Shown here piece after piece: positions 18,245-27,826 of a stretch of 64,000 nucleotides of DNA. This DNA comes from an uncultured Paracoccaceae bacterium (GTDB taxonomy: Bacteria; Pseudomonadota; Alphaproteobacteria; Rhodobacterales; Rhodobacteraceae), in contig CANNFU010000003.1 in assembly GCA_947503965.1 (NCBI GenBank), forward strand, positions 248,001-312,000, given 5' to 3'. The position numbers and the translations under genes are program-made. The notes beneath the pieces were generated by a model. That model had not been told where the DNA came from and searched no databases. It was given only the letters and a program-made list of their open reading frames with translations. Every line of letters starts with the position of its first letter. Positions within the stretch are counted from its first letter, which is position 1.

Positions 18245-19276
18245 ATGAAGAAGACAATTTCCATGCTGATCGCTAGCGCCGCGATGGCCACGCCAGCGTT
18301 GGCAGAAAACCTTGCCGTTGTTGGCAGTTGGTCCAGCTTGCCACTGCACCAGCAATATGAAGCCCCGTTCTGGAGCGAAACGCTTCCCGCTGCGTCTGAT
18401 GGCGACATCACGGTTGAGCTGACAACCCACAACCAGATGAGCCTTGGTCTGGGCGATATCTATCCGCTGCTTGGTCAAGGTGTGTATGATGTGGCGATGA
18501 CTGTGGCCGACTACGCCGTTGCTGATGCGCCCGAGCTGGAAGGGCTTGATGTGCCACTTTTGGCGCTGACCGCTGACGAGGCGCGGGCGATGGTTGATGC
18601 TGCACGTCCGATGGTGGCGGATATTTACCGCGACCGGTTCAACTCTCATGTTCTGGCTATCGCGCCTTATCCGCCTCAGGTCGTGTTTTGCAACGCCGAG
18701 ATTTCCAATCTTGGCGACCTCGAAGGCATGAAAGTGCGTGCATCGGGCCGCATGACGGCCAAACTGCTGGAAGCCTTGGGTGCCGAAGGTGTGAATGTGT
18801 CGTTCTCCGAAGTGCCGGGCGCATTGCAAAACGGCGTGGTGGATTGCGCGGTGACAGGCGCAGGTTCCGGCTACAGTGCCGGATGGTGGGAAGTGTCCAC
18901 GCATCTTCTGCCGATCCCGCTGGGTGGATGGGATTCCGTTGTGACGGCGATCAACATGGACAAGTGGAACAGCCTTGACGCAGAAACGCAGGCATTGATC
19001 ACCGAGCAGGTCGGGAGTGGTTTTGAAGACCCGGCGTGGCAAAGCGCGCAGGATGCGCTGGTCAACGATATCGCCTGCCTGACCGGTAATGGCGCGTGTC
19101 CGGCCGGCGAGGCCCGATCAATGACGCTGGTCGAGGTCAGCGATGCAGATTTTGACCGTGCCCGTGACATCCTGACCAGCGAGGTTCTGCCTGATTGGGC
19201 CGAGCGCGCGGGGGGCGACTGGGCCGAACGCTGGAATGCAAGCGTTGGTGCGGTTGTTGGTGTAACGATCAACTAA
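18245..19276 (+). CDS. TRAP transporter substrate-binding protein (DctP type)
   Basis: 343 residues from ATG 18245, preceded by AGGAG. The signal peptide is MKKTISMLIASAAMATPALA. The mature protein has the DctP fold, with GMKVRASGRMTAKLLEALGA containing the conserved arginine that binds the substrate carboxylate. It delivers an organic acid to the permease encoded by the next two genes. Confidence 0.94.
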   Translation: MKKTISMLIASAAMATPALAENLAVVGSWSSLPLHQQYEAPFWSETLPAASDGDITVELTTHNQMSLGLGDIYPLLGQGVYDVAMTVADYAVADAPELEGLDVPLLALTADEARAMVDAARPMVADIYRDRFNSHVLAIAPYPPQVVFCNAEISNLGDLEGMKVRASGRMTAKLLEALGAEGVNVSFSEVPGALQNGVVDCAVTGAGSGYSAGWWEVSTHLLPIPLGGWDSVVTAINMDKWNSLDAETQALITEQVGSGFEDPAWQSAQDALVNDIACLTGNGACPAGEARSMTLVEVSDADFDRARDILTSEVLPDWAERAGGDWAERWNASVGAVVGVTIN

Positions 19277-19297
19277 AGACCAAAGGACGTATCGATT

Positions 19298-19846
19298 GTG
19301 GAACTGACGTTGATCACGCGCTTGCGGGCCATCAACAAGGGCGTTGCCCTGGCTGTTGGCTTTGGCTTGCTTCTTTGCGCAGCTTTCGTGCTGACTGATA
19401 TCGTCATGCGCCAGATCGGTACGTCTCTTGGAGGCACAGAAGAGATTGCCGGTTACGCCATGGCGCTCGCGACGTCTTGGGGGATGTCCTACACACTTCT
19501 GGAGCTGGGACATGTCCGCATTGATCTGCTGCGCAGTCGGGCGAACAGTTTTGGGCGGGCCTTGTTCGATGTATTCGCGATGATCGTCATGACAGGTGTC
19601 ATCATTACCATCGCGATCAAGGCATGGCCCGTTGTAGAGCGGTCTCTGATCAACGGATCAACTGCCAATACACCGCTTGAGACGCCGCTGATCTGGGTGC
19701 AAATGCCCTGGTTTGCAGGGTGGGTCTGGTTTGCAATCATGTCCACCCTCACCACGCTTGCCGCACTTAGCTTGCTGCTCAAACGTCGGCACGCCGAAAC
19801 CGAGAGTTTTGTCGGTGCCTTTGCCGAGCAGGATACCTTGCAATGA
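19298..19846 (+). CDS. TRAP transporter small permease (DctQ type)
   Basis: 182 residues with four hydrophobic segments and the conserved EEIAGYAMALATSWGMSYTLL region of DctQ proteins. Starts at GTG 19298 after AAAGGA. Overlaps the large permease by 4 bases. Confidence 0.93.
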   Translation: MELTLITRLRAINKGVALAVGFGLLLCAAFVLTDIVMRQIGTSLGGTEEIAGYAMALATSWGMSYTLLELGHVRIDLLRSRANSFGRALFDVFAMIVMTGVIITIAIKAWPVVERSLINGSTANTPLETPLIWVQMPWFAGWVWFAIMSTLTTLAALSLLLKRRHAETESFVGAFAEQDTLQ

Positions 19847-21126
19847 TCGGATATGTTTCTGTTGGATTGCTGGGCCTGCTTGCACTCTCCATCCCGGTGG
19901 GGATTGTCCTATTCCTGCTGGGCTTTGGCATTGATGCGTTCTTCTCCAGCTTTCCGCTGACCCGCGGCTTGGGCAACATGGTCTGGTCCTCATCCAATTC
20001 GGCCACGTTGATCGCCATCCCATTCTTTGTGCTCTTGGGCGAGATTCTGGTGCGCAGCGGTGTTGCGACCCGGACATACGCTGCGCTGGATCGGTGGGTC
20101 TCGTGGCTGCCCGGCGGATTGGTCCATGCAAACATCGCCACAGCCACAATGTTTTCGGCCACGTCAGGATCGTCGGTCGCCACGGCGGCGACGGTGGCAA
20201 CGGTTGCCATGCCACAGGCCGAGAAACTGGGCTATGACCCCAAGCTGTTTTCAGGCGCGATCGCGGCTGGCGGCACACTGGGCATCATGATCCCGCCTTC
20301 GATCAACCTGATTGTCTATGGATTTCTCACACAATCCTCGATCCCGCAGCTGTTTCTGGCGGGGCTGATCCCCGGTATCCTCCTTGCCCTGGCTTTTATG
20401 GCCGTAACGGCAATCATTTGCGTGTTGCGTCCTGATCTTGGCGGCAACCGGCGCACCTTTCCCTTTGCGCAAATGCTGCGGGCCTTGGTCGATCTGGTTC
20501 CGATATTCATTCTGTTCGGGCTCATCGTCGGGTCCATCTATCGCGGTTGGGCGACCCCAACCGAGGCGGCCGCTGTTGGCGTCGCTGGTGCGCTGATGAT
20601 CGCGCTTGTATTCGGCGGGGTGTCCTGGTCGATGCTGACCGAAAGCCTGACGGGAACGGTAAAGATCACCTCAATGATCATGTTGATCGTGATTGGGGCG
20701 TCGTTCCTGAACTTCACGCTCGCCTCTGCCGGGCTGGGCCGTGAGCTGACCGAATTCATGACAGGTCTGGGTCTGACACCGCTCAAGACGATCCTTGTTG
20801 TTGTTGTGCTTTATATCGTGCTGGGGTTTTTCATCGAAACACTGTCGTTGATGGTCGTGACAATCCCGATCATCGTGCCGCTGGTTGTTGCGCAGGGTTA
20901 TGACGTGATCTGGTTTGGCATCTTGATGATTGTCTTGATCGAGATGGCGTTGATTACACCACCAGTGGGTCTGAACCTTTATGTGGTGCAGGGGGCACGC
21001 AAGTCAGGCAGCTTGAACGAGGTCATGCTTGGCGCGCTTCCGTATTGCCTGACGATGTTGGCTATGGCGTTTCTGCTGATCGCATTTCCGAACATTGCGC
21101 TTTTCCTGCCAAATGCCTTGCAATAG
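19843..21126 (+). CDS. TRAP transporter large permease (DctM type)
   Basis: 427 residues, normal for DctM, with about 12 membrane segments. The motif GTLGIMIPPSINLIVYGFLT and its second-half counterpart ALITPPVGLNLYVVQGARK identify the family. It forms the sodium-driven symporter channel with the small permease. Confidence 0.96.
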   Translation: MIGYVSVGLLGLLALSIPVGIVLFLLGFGIDAFFSSFPLTRGLGNMVWSSSNSATLIAIPFFVLLGEILVRSGVATRTYAALDRWVSWLPGGLVHANIATATMFSATSGSSVATAATVATVAMPQAEKLGYDPKLFSGAIAAGGTLGIMIPPSINLIVYGFLTQSSIPQLFLAGLIPGILLALAFMAVTAIICVLRPDLGGNRRTFPFAQMLRALVDLVPIFILFGLIVGSIYRGWATPTEAAAVGVAGALMIALVFGGVSWSMLTESLTGTVKITSMIMLIVIGASFLNFTLASAGLGRELTEFMTGLGLTPLKTILVVVVLYIVLGFFIETLSLMVVTIPIIVPLVVAQGYDVIWFGILMIVLIEMALITPPVGLNLYVVQGARKSGSLNEVMLGALPYCLTMLAMAFLLIAFPNIALFLPNALQ

Positions 21127-21239
21127 GTCCGGAACACGTCGCGGCATCTGAATAGCGATGGTCAATCTCGGACCCTAGCTGCACGCATTTGCCCAACAAG
21201 CCTGTTGTGCTGGTCGGTGAAATTGGGTTCTCTGACAAT

Positions 21240-22163
21240 ATGACAACAGCCTTGATCCATCATGACGATTGCTATGACCATGTCACGCCGCCCGGCCATC
21301 CCGAACAGGTGGCCCGGCTGGATGCTGTACTGGGTGCCTTGAAAGACTTTGATCTGCTGCGGGTGAAAGCCCCGCTTGCCGCCGAGGATGACCTGCTGCG
21401 CGCGCACCCCAAGGCGCATATCGATGCCGTCCGTGCTGCCGCACCGGCTGAAGGCTGGCGGTCACTGGATGCCGACACCCATATGTCGGTGGGAACCTTG
21501 CAAGCGGCCTATCGTGCTGCGGGCGGTGTTGTCCGTGCGGTCGATATGGTGATGGGGGGTGAGGCGGCGAATGCGTTTGCCGCCGTGCGCCCGCCGGGCC
21601 ACCATGCCGAACGTCAGACGGCGATGGGGTTCTGTTTCTTTGGCAATGTCGCCATCGGGGCGAAACATGCGCTGGATCATCACGGGTTGGAGCGTGTGGC
21701 GATTGTCGACTTCGACGTGCATCACGGCAACGGCACGCAGGATCTGGTTGAGGATGACGCGCGCATTTTGTTTTGTTCCACCCATCAGTCGCCGCTTTAT
21801 CCCGGCACGGGGGCCGCGCATGAAACTGGCGTCGGGAACGTGCTGAATGTGCCTTTGCCCGGCGGTACCGGCTCCAAGGCCTTTCGCGATGTGATGGAAC
21901 GCGTGGTCCTGCCCCGCATTGATGCATTTTCTCCCCAACTTCTGCTGATTTCCGCCGGATTTGATGCACATGAAGCTGATCCATTAGCAGGCATGAACCT
22001 GACCACGGACGATTTTGGCTGGGTGACGGAACGCTTATGCGATTTGGCGGACAAACATTGCGCCGGCCGGGTGGTATCAAGCCTGGAAGGTGGCTATGAC
22101 TTGCCCGCACTGGGCGCGTCCGCTGCCGCCCATGTGAAGGTTTTGGAGGAAAGAGGCCGATGA
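21240..22163 (+). CDS. Histone-deacetylase-family amidohydrolase (HDAC/acetylpolyamine type)
   Basis: 307 residues from ATG 21240. Catalytic motifs are complete: RPPGHHAER (tandem His), VDFDVHHGNGTQDL (zinc Asp and His) and ISAGFDAHEADPLAG (second zinc Asp). Bacterial members deacetylate acetylpolyamines or small amides. Its stop overlaps xseB by 4 bases, a layout common in Alphaproteobacteria, so the coupling is probably expression-related rather than functional. Confidence 0.93.
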   Translation: MTTALIHHDDCYDHVTPPGHPEQVARLDAVLGALKDFDLLRVKAPLAAEDDLLRAHPKAHIDAVRAAAPAEGWRSLDADTHMSVGTLQAAYRAAGGVVRAVDMVMGGEAANAFAAVRPPGHHAERQTAMGFCFFGNVAIGAKHALDHHGLERVAIVDFDVHHGNGTQDLVEDDARILFCSTHQSPLYPGTGAAHETGVGNVLNVPLPGGTGSKAFRDVMERVVLPRIDAFSPQLLLISAGFDAHEADPLAGMNLTTDDFGWVTERLCDLADKHCAGRVVSSLEGGYDLPALGASAAAHVKVLEERGR

Positions 22164-22393
22164 GCGACGTTGATGAAATGAGCTTTGAAGATGCGATCAA
22201 AGAGCTGGAATCCGTCGTGGGTCAGCTGGAACGCGGCGATGTGGCGCTGGATGAAAGCATCGCTTTGTATGAACGCGGTGCCGCGTTAAAGGCGCGGTGC
22301 GAGGCCAAGCTGAAAGAGGCCGAAGAAAAGGTGGCGAAAATCACGCTGGGGGCAGGTGGCGAACCGAACGGAAAGGTGCCGCTTGATGGCTGA
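22160..22393 (+). CDS. xseB: Exodeoxyribonuclease VII small subunit
   Basis: 77 residues. The characteristic helical pattern is MSFEDAIKELESVVGQLE followed by LDESIALYERG and a Lys/Glu-rich tail. It assembles around XseA, which is not in this window. Overlaps ispA by 8 bases. Confidence 0.95.
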   Translation: MSDVDEMSFEDAIKELESVVGQLERGDVALDESIALYERGAALKARCEAKLKEAEEKVAKITLGAGGEPNGKVPLDG

Positions 22394-23291
22394 TACCGGG
22401 CGCATTCGCATCGCGGCGCTGGAACGGCGTCCGTTTAACGACGCCCTTGCACAGGCGTCCAAGGTGGCCGAAGCGCGGATCGGCTTCGCGCTCAGCGGGT
22501 TAGAGGGCGCGCTGCCGCAGGCGATGCTTTATGCGGTGTCTGGTGGCAAGGCGCTGCGGTCTTTTCTGGCGTTGGAAACCGCGCGGTTGCACGGGATCAA
22601 TCCGGCCTCCGCCGCAGGTGCTGCGGCAGCGATTGAATGTATCCACGCCTATTCGCTGGTCCATGATGATCTGCCCTGCATGGACGATGATGACCTGCGC
22701 CGGGGCCGGCCCACGGTGCACAAGAAATGGGATGAGGCGACGGCGGTGCTGGCCGGAGATGGTCTGCAGGCCCTTGCCTTTGAATTGCTGGTCCAGATTG
22801 AATCTGCACCGCGCGCCAAACTGAACCTGTTGATGACCCTGGCCAATGCGGCAGGCGTGCGCGGCATGGTGGGCGGGCAGGCCGCTGATATCGCGGCTGA
22901 AACGGCAGATGCGCCGTTGACCCTTGATCAGATCATGGAATTGCAGGCCGGCAAGACCGGCGCTCTGATTTCGTGGTCCGCCCTTGTCGGGCCGCGCATG
23001 GCCGAGGCAGAGCGTGAACCGCTGTCGATCTATGGCACCAACCTTGGGCTGGCGTTCCAGATCGCCGATGATGTGCTGGACGTGACCGGCGATGCCACAA
23101 CCGTCGGCAAGGCGGTGGGCAAGGATGCCGCTGCGGGCAAGGCCACGTTTGTCTCGATCCTTGGTCTTGATGGGGCAAAAAGCCGCGCGGCGGAACTGGT
23201 GGAAGAGGCGTGTGATGCGCTATCTCCTTATGGTGACGACGCAGAGACGTTGAAAGAAGCCGCGCGCTTTGTGATTGCGCGGACGCATTAG
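22386..23291 (+). CDS. ispA: Farnesyl/geranyl diphosphate synthase
   Basis: 301 residues from ATG 22386. The first Asp-rich motif is [10 protein letters not shown] with following RRGRP, and the second is [12 protein letters not shown]. The two-residue insert in the first motif is typical of bacterial FPP synthases. It condenses IPP with DMAPP and GPP. It sits between xseB and dxs, the common order in this lineage, and could supply prenyl diphosphates for the UbiA-like enzyme encoded at 61234-62145. Confidence 0.95.
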   Translation: MADTGRIRIAALERRPFNDALAQASKVAEARIGFALSGLEGALPQAMLYAVSGGKALRSFLALETARLHGINPASAAGAAAAIECIHAYSLVHDDLPCMDDDDLRRGRPTVHKKWDEATAVLAGDGLQALAFELLVQIESAPRAKLNLLMTLANAAGVRGMVGGQAADIAAETADAPLTLDQIMELQAGKTGALISWSALVGPRMAEAEREPLSIYGTNLGLAFQIADDVLDVTGDATTVGKAVGKDAAAGKATFVSILGLDGAKSRAAELVEEACDALSPYGDDAETLKEAARFVIARTH

Positions 23292-23302
23292 GAAGGGTCG
23301 CC

Positions 23303-25216
23303 ATGTCAGACCAACCCCACACCCCCGTTCTGGACCGCGTGAACACGCCTGACGACATGAAAGGTATGTCTGACGCAGAGCTGCGCCAGCTTGCCGATGA
23401 ATTGCGGGCCGAAACGATTTCGGCGGTGTCCGTCACCGGCGGGCATCTGGGTGCGGGCCTTGGCGTGGTGGAAATGACCGTGGCCCTGCATGCGGTATTT
23501 GACGCGCCCAAGGACAAGATCATCTGGGACGTGTCCCACCAATGCTATCCGCATAAGATCCTGACCGGGCGGCGCGACCGTATCCGCACCTTGCGGACCG
23601 AAGGTGGTTTGAGCGGTTTCACCAAACGCTCCGAAAGCCCCTATGACCCGTTTGGTGCGGCCCATTCCAGCACGTCGATCTCCGCCGCACTGGGCTTTGC
23701 CGTTGCCCGTGATCTGGGTGGCAAAGGTGGCGATGCGATTGCCGTGATCGGCGACGGGGCGATGTCGGCTGGCATGGCCTATGAGGCGATGAACAACGCG
23801 GGCCATCTGGGCAAGCGGCTGATCGTGATCCTGAACGATAACGAGATGTCGATTGCGCCGCCTACTGGGGCGATGTCATCCTATCTGTCGCGCCTTTATG
23901 CGGGCGAGCCGTTTCAGGAATTCAAGGCCGCCGCCAAAGGTGCCGTTTCCCTGCTGCCCGAACCTTTCCGCGAAGGGGCCAAGCGCGCCAAGGATATGCT
24001 CAAGCACATGACCGTGGGCGGGACATTGTTCGAGGAGTTGGGGTTCTCGTATCTTGGCCCGATTGACGGGCATGACATGGAACAGCTTTTGTCCGTCCTG
24101 CGCACGGTCAAAGCCCGTGCCGATGGCCCGATCCTGATCCACGCGATCACGAAAAAGGGCAAAGGCTATGCCCCGGCAGAGGCCGCAAGCGACAAAGGGC
24201 ACGCCACAGCCAAGTTCGATGTGATCACCGGCAAGCAAAAGAAATCGCCCAGCAACGCGCCCTCTTACACATCCGTCTTTGCTGAAACCCTGATGAAACT
24301 CGCCGCAGATGATCCGAAAATCTGCGCCATCACCGCGGCGATGCCCGATGGTACCGGGCTATCAAAATTCATGGAGCGGTATGCCAGCCGGTGCTTTGAC
24401 GTCGGCATCGCAGAACAGCATGCCGTGACCTTTAGCGCCGGATTGGCCGCTGGCGGCATGCGCCCGTTCTGCGCGCTTTATTCCACCTTCCTGCAACGCG
24501 GCTACGATCAGGTTGTGCATGATGTGGCCATCCAGCGGCTGCCCGTCCGCTTTGCCATCGACCGCGCCGGGCTTGTGGGCGCCGATGGGGCGACACATGC
24601 TGGGTCCTTCGACGTGGGCTATCTGTCAAACCTGCCCGGTTTCGTCGTCATGGCCGCCGCGGACGAGGCGGAACTGGTCCGCATGGTTGCGACCGCCGCG
24701 GCACATGATACAGGCCCCATCGCGTTCCGCTTCCCGCGTGGTGAAGGGGTCGGAGTCGAGATGCCCGAAAACCCTGAACTGCTGGAAATCGGCAAAGGCC
24801 GGATGATCCGCGAAGGGTCGCAAGTGGCGATCCTGTCCTTTGGCACCCGGCTGCAAGAGGTGATGACCGCCTGCGAGGCGCTGCAGGCCAAGGGCATCAC
24901 ACCCACGGTTGCCGATGCCCGCTTTGCCAAACCGCTCGACCGGGACCTGATCCTGAAACTCGCCGCCGAACACGAGGCGCTGATCACCATCGAGGAAGGC
25001 GCAGTCGGGGGTTTTGGCAGCCATGTGGCGCAGCTTTTGGCGGATGAAGGCGTGTTCGATCACGGGCTGAAATATCGGTCCATGGTGCTGCCGGATACCT
25101 TCATCGATCAGGCCAGCCCGCAGGCGATGTACGACGTGGCGGGCATGAACGCCGAACATATCGAAGCGAAGGTGCTCGACGTGCTGGGGGTGGCGACGCT
25201 AGAGAAGCGGGCTTAA
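23303..25216 (+). CDS. dxs: 1-deoxy-D-xylulose-5-phosphate synthase
   Basis: 637 residues, full length. The thiamine-diphosphate motif is [20 protein letters not shown]; the transketolase-like second domain has the activating glutamate in [15 protein letters not shown]; the C-terminal transketolase domain is complete. It makes DXP from pyruvate and glyceraldehyde-3-phosphate, the first step of the MEP pathway, so this organism makes isoprenoids by the non-mevalonate route. That matters for interpreting the HMG-CoA reductase gene at 62142-63407. Confidence 0.97.
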   Translation: MSDQPHTPVLDRVNTPDDMKGMSDAELRQLADELRAETISAVSVTGGHLGAGLGVVEMTVALHAVFDAPKDKIIWDVSHQCYPHKILTGRRDRIRTLRTEGGLSGFTKRSESPYDPFGAAHSSTSISAALGFAVARDLGGKGGDAIAVIGDGAMSAGMAYEAMNNAGHLGKRLIVILNDNEMSIAPPTGAMSSYLSRLYAGEPFQEFKAAAKGAVSLLPEPFREGAKRAKDMLKHMTVGGTLFEELGFSYLGPIDGHDMEQLLSVLRTVKARADGPILIHAITKKGKGYAPAEAASDKGHATAKFDVITGKQKKSPSNAPSYTSVFAETLMKLAADDPKICAITAAMPDGTGLSKFMERYASRCFDVGIAEQHAVTFSAGLAAGGMRPFCALYSTFLQRGYDQVVHDVAIQRLPVRFAIDRAGLVGADGATHAGSFDVGYLSNLPGFVVMAAADEAELVRMVATAAAHDTGPIAFRFPRGEGVGVEMPENPELLEIGKGRMIREGSQVAILSFGTRLQEVMTACEALQAKGITPTVADARFAKPLDRDLILKLAAEHEALITIEEGAVGGFGSHVAQLLADEGVFDHGLKYRSMVLPDTFIDQASPQAMYDVAGMNAEHIEAKVLDVLGVATLEKRA

Positions 25217-25237
25217 CCCATTGCGCCATCCCATCTG

Positions 25238-25256
25238 TGTGAGCCTTTAACTCACA
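25238..25256. terminator. Weak hairpin between dxs and the convergent CoA-transferase gene
   Basis: TGTGAG at 25238-25243 pairs with CTCACA at 25251-25256 around a 7-base loop, followed by TTTA. It is the only structure seen in the 147-base convergent gap. Confidence 0.3.
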
Positions 25257-25363
25257 TTTATCACCGTGTCCTATATTGGCTGACATAGCATGTATGCCCT
25301 TTCTGCCCTACCCTAGGATGCAGTCCTGCTCCCGTCGAGGTTGCCCACCACCGGGGTCGACCA

Positions 25364-26473
25364 CTACGTCTCCGGTTTTGCAGGCGATGCCTTGTCAAGC
25401 ACGAGACGAGAGCGTGAGAATGTAATCGGCGTTCTGATACCTGGCACCCCTTCGGGTGATATCTGCATTCCGCGATGGATGATTTGCGGGTCGGTCAGGG
25501 CCTCTTGCACATCATTGATTGGCCCTGCCGGGACTTGCGCCGCCTCTAACGCCTTTAAGATCGCGATCTTTGTCCAACCGGATAAACGGTCTGTCAAGAG
25601 CGACGTCAGGGCCTTTCGATTCGCGACACGATCTGAGTTTTGGCGGAACCTTTCATCCCCGGCAATCTGCGACACACCCAGAACATCGCAAAGCGACCGG
25701 AACTGTCTGTCATTTCCGCAGGCGATGATGATATGGCCGTCCGAGGTTGGAAATGTCTGATAGGGCACGATATTCGGGTGGGCATTTCCCAGACGTTGCG
25801 GGGCCTGGCCTGTCGCCAGATAATTCATCGCCTGATTGGCCAAAACCCCCGTCATACAGTCGAACAACGCGATATCGATCTGCTGACCCAGCCCGCTTTT
25901 TTCCCGCTCGGCCAGGGCGGCCTGAATACCGATGACACCGTAAAGCCCGGAAAAGATGTCGGCGAAGGCAACGCCGATCTTTTGCGGCGCGGCGTCAGGT
26001 TCGCCTGTCAGGCTCATGATACCGGACATGCCTTGGATCAGAAAATCGTACCCTGCGCGATGTGCATATGGTCCGTCTTGCCCGAACCCCGTGACCGAGC
26101 AATAGATCAGCCGGGGAAACATCACATGCAGGCTGTCGTAGTCGAGCCCGAATTTCTTCAGACCGCCGACCTTGAAGTTTTCGACTAAGACATCGGCCTG
26201 CGCGATCTTTTCGATCAGCCCGGCCCGCGATGCGGGGTCATTGAAATCAACAGCAATGCTGGTCTTGCCGCGATTGGCACAGTGAAAGTAGGCAGCCGAC
26301 TTATCACCATTGTGGTCGATGAAGGGCGGCCCCCATGATCGGGTGTCGTCTCCTTGCGGGCTTTCGACTTTCAGCACATCCGCGCCCAGATCCGCCAGGG
26401 TTTGACCGATCCATGGGCCAGCCAGGATCCGCGCAAGTTCAACGACCTTCAAGCCAGACAGGGGCGCCGTCAT
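25364..26473 (-). CDS. CaiB/BaiF (class III) CoA-transferase
   Basis: 369 residues. The N-terminus (LKVVELARILAGPWIGQTLADLGADVLKVE) and RGKTSIAVDF are typical of the family. The likely catalytic aspartate is in HRAGYDFLIQGMSG. Family members move CoA between carboxylic acids, which activates a substrate without ATP. It overlaps the enamidase-like gene by 4 bases, so it may activate the acid made downstream of that enzyme. The acceptor is unknown. Confidence 0.93.
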   Translation of the reverse strand: MTAPLSGLKVVELARILAGPWIGQTLADLGADVLKVESPQGDDTRSWGPPFIDHNGDKSAAYFHCANRGKTSIAVDFNDPASRAGLIEKIAQADVLVENFKVGGLKKFGLDYDSLHVMFPRLIYCSVTGFGQDGPYAHRAGYDFLIQGMSGIMSLTGEPDAAPQKIGVAFADIFSGLYGVIGIQAALAEREKSGLGQQIDIALFDCMTGVLANQAMNYLATGQAPQRLGNAHPNIVPYQTFPTSDGHIIIACGNDRQFRSLCDVLGVSQIAGDERFRQNSDRVANRKALTSLLTDRLSGWTKIAILKALEAAQVPAGPINDVQEALTDPQIIHRGMQISPEGVPGIRTPITFSRSRLVLDKASPAKPET

Positions 26474-27633
26474 TTGACGTGCTCGGGAAACCTGTTTGCG
26501 GGTGGCGTGTTTCGTGATCGCTCCGTGCGGACAATGCCGTCAATAATCGTCATGCCGACACCGGGCAGGTTGCCAAGTTGGATCGACTCCAGCATCGTCT
26601 TGCCAGGCGCGTGTTGTGCCTGATCCAGCAGAACAAAGTCAGCGCTGTAGCCTTTTTCGATCAGACCGACATCCAGATTACGCTGTCGTGCGGTGTTGCC
26701 GTTGCCAAAGCAGAATGCCTGCTCTGCCGGGACATTCCCGAAGGCTGACAGCATTGCAATCATCCGCAGGATGCCAAGTGGTTGCACGCCCGACCCAGCG
26801 GGGCCATCCGTGCCCAGAATGACCTGATCGAGTTTTCCCAACTCTCTGGCCGTGTTTATGGTCAGGACAGCCGCGCGCTCATTGCCGTTGTGAACGATTT
26901 CAAAGGCGGCTTTGCAGCTTTCGCATAGGCAGATGATCTGATCATCAGGCAGCGCGGAATGCCCGCCATTGATGTGCCCGATCACATCTGTCCCGGTTTC
27001 CATGACCATATCTGCATCAATCAGACCCGAGCCGGGAATAGAGGGGCCGCCGGTGTGGATGGTACTTTGCATCCCATACTTGCGCGCCCAGCCAACCATC
27101 TGTTGCGCGGTCTTGCCGTCCTTGACGGTGCCCAGGCCGACTTCACCCAGCAGCCTGACGCCAGCTTTTGCCATCTCGGCAAAGTCTTCCTCGACCATGC
27201 CCTTTTCGATAACCGGCGCGCCAGCGTGGACCTTGACGCCCGAGGGTCGGAAGTTTTCGTACCAGCGTTGCGATGCAATCGCCATCGCTTTGAGCCCGAC
27301 AATATCTTTGGGCCGACCGGGCATATGTACCTCACCGGCCGAAATCATGGTCGTGACGCCGCCATGCAATGTCGAATCGATCCAGTGAAGCTGTTGCTGG
27401 CGGGGGGTATAGTCGCCGACAACCGGGTGGACATGACTGTCGATCAGCCCGGGGGCCAATGTGACGCCCTTGGCGTCGACCTCGGTCGTGGCATCGTTGC
27501 AATCGAGGTTTTTTTCATCGCCCCATGCTTCGATCTTACCATCAATGGCGATCAGGCAATTGCCATCGAAGATAGGGTCTTCCAACTTTCCAGAGAGGAT
27601 TTGCCCGATATTCCGGATCACAAGTTTCTGCAT
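26470..27633 (-). CDS. Enamidase-like binuclear amidohydrolase
   Basis: 387 residues from ATG 27633, which follows GGAGG by 5 bases. The sequence resembles enamidase of Eubacterium barkeri, which opens 6-oxo-1,4,5,6-tetrahydronicotinate to 2-formylglutarate in nicotinate fermentation. All predicted metal ligands are present: H67 and H69 (DSHVHP), E164 (GEVGLGTV), H193 (STIHTGG), H220 (GHINGG) and D276 (GTDGPAGSG). The family-specific stretches GGVTTMISAG, PGRPKD and the C-terminal SRNTPPANR also match from memory. It is the first gene before the CoA-transferase and is divergent from fpr. A related cyclic enamide or lactam is as possible as the nicotinate derivative. Confidence 0.85.
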   Translation of the reverse strand: MQKLVIRNIGQILSGKLEDPIFDGNCLIAIDGKIEAWGDEKNLDCNDATTEVDAKGVTLAPGLIDSHVHPVVGDYTPRQQQLHWIDSTLHGGVTTMISAGEVHMPGRPKDIVGLKAMAIASQRWYENFRPSGVKVHAGAPVIEKGMVEEDFAEMAKAGVRLLGEVGLGTVKDGKTAQQMVGWARKYGMQSTIHTGGPSIPGSGLIDADMVMETGTDVIGHINGGHSALPDDQIICLCESCKAAFEIVHNGNERAAVLTINTARELGKLDQVILGTDGPAGSGVQPLGILRMIAMLSAFGNVPAEQAFCFGNGNTARQRNLDVGLIEKGYSADFVLLDQAQHAPGKTMLESIQLGNLPGVGMTIIDGIVRTERSRNTPPANRFPEHVK

Positions 27634-27652
27634 CTGCGCCTCCACTTATTTG

Positions 27653-27664
27653 TTTGTATACGAA
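27653..27664. promoter_or_regulatory. GTATAC-centred operator candidate, enamidase promoter
   Basis: TTTGTATACGAA with the GTATAC core at 27656-27661, 22 bases before the enamidase ATG. A site here would block transcription or translation start of the enamidase/CoA-transferase operon. It resembles GntR/FCD operators and the other GTATAC sites in this window. Confidence 0.5.
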
Positions 27665-27748
27665 TATATTCCGGGCATAGACGTCAAGCTATTTTGCCAA
27701 TGATTATTTCGTCCCAGGCTGGCTTGACACTGCTGGACCGCTTTGGTT

Positions 27749-27770
27749 ATTCATTCGTATACTAATGAAT
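27749..27770. promoter_or_regulatory. 22-bp near-perfect palindrome, operator candidate in the enamidase/fpr divergent region
   Basis: Ten of eleven base pairs of the palindrome match; the only mismatch is the pair next to the GTATAC core (27757-27762). It lies 57 bases before the fpr ATG and about 90 bases from the site at the enamidase start, so one regulator could control both divergent promoters. Confidence 0.6.
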
Positions 27771-27826
27771 TTTAGCCCTACATGATGCTGTTTGTGACCA
27801 AAGCCGCACCATAGCAGGAGATGAAA

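Noticed and set aside
17413..18432. Minus-strand open frame of 339 codons opposite the DUF1445 gene
   Set aside because: No recognisable motif; the plus strand encodes a clear DUF1445 protein with a ribosome site.
26959..27765. Plus-strand open frame of 268 codons opposite the enamidase-like gene
   Set aside because: The enamidase frame has all catalytic residues; the opposite frame has none and runs through the promoter region.
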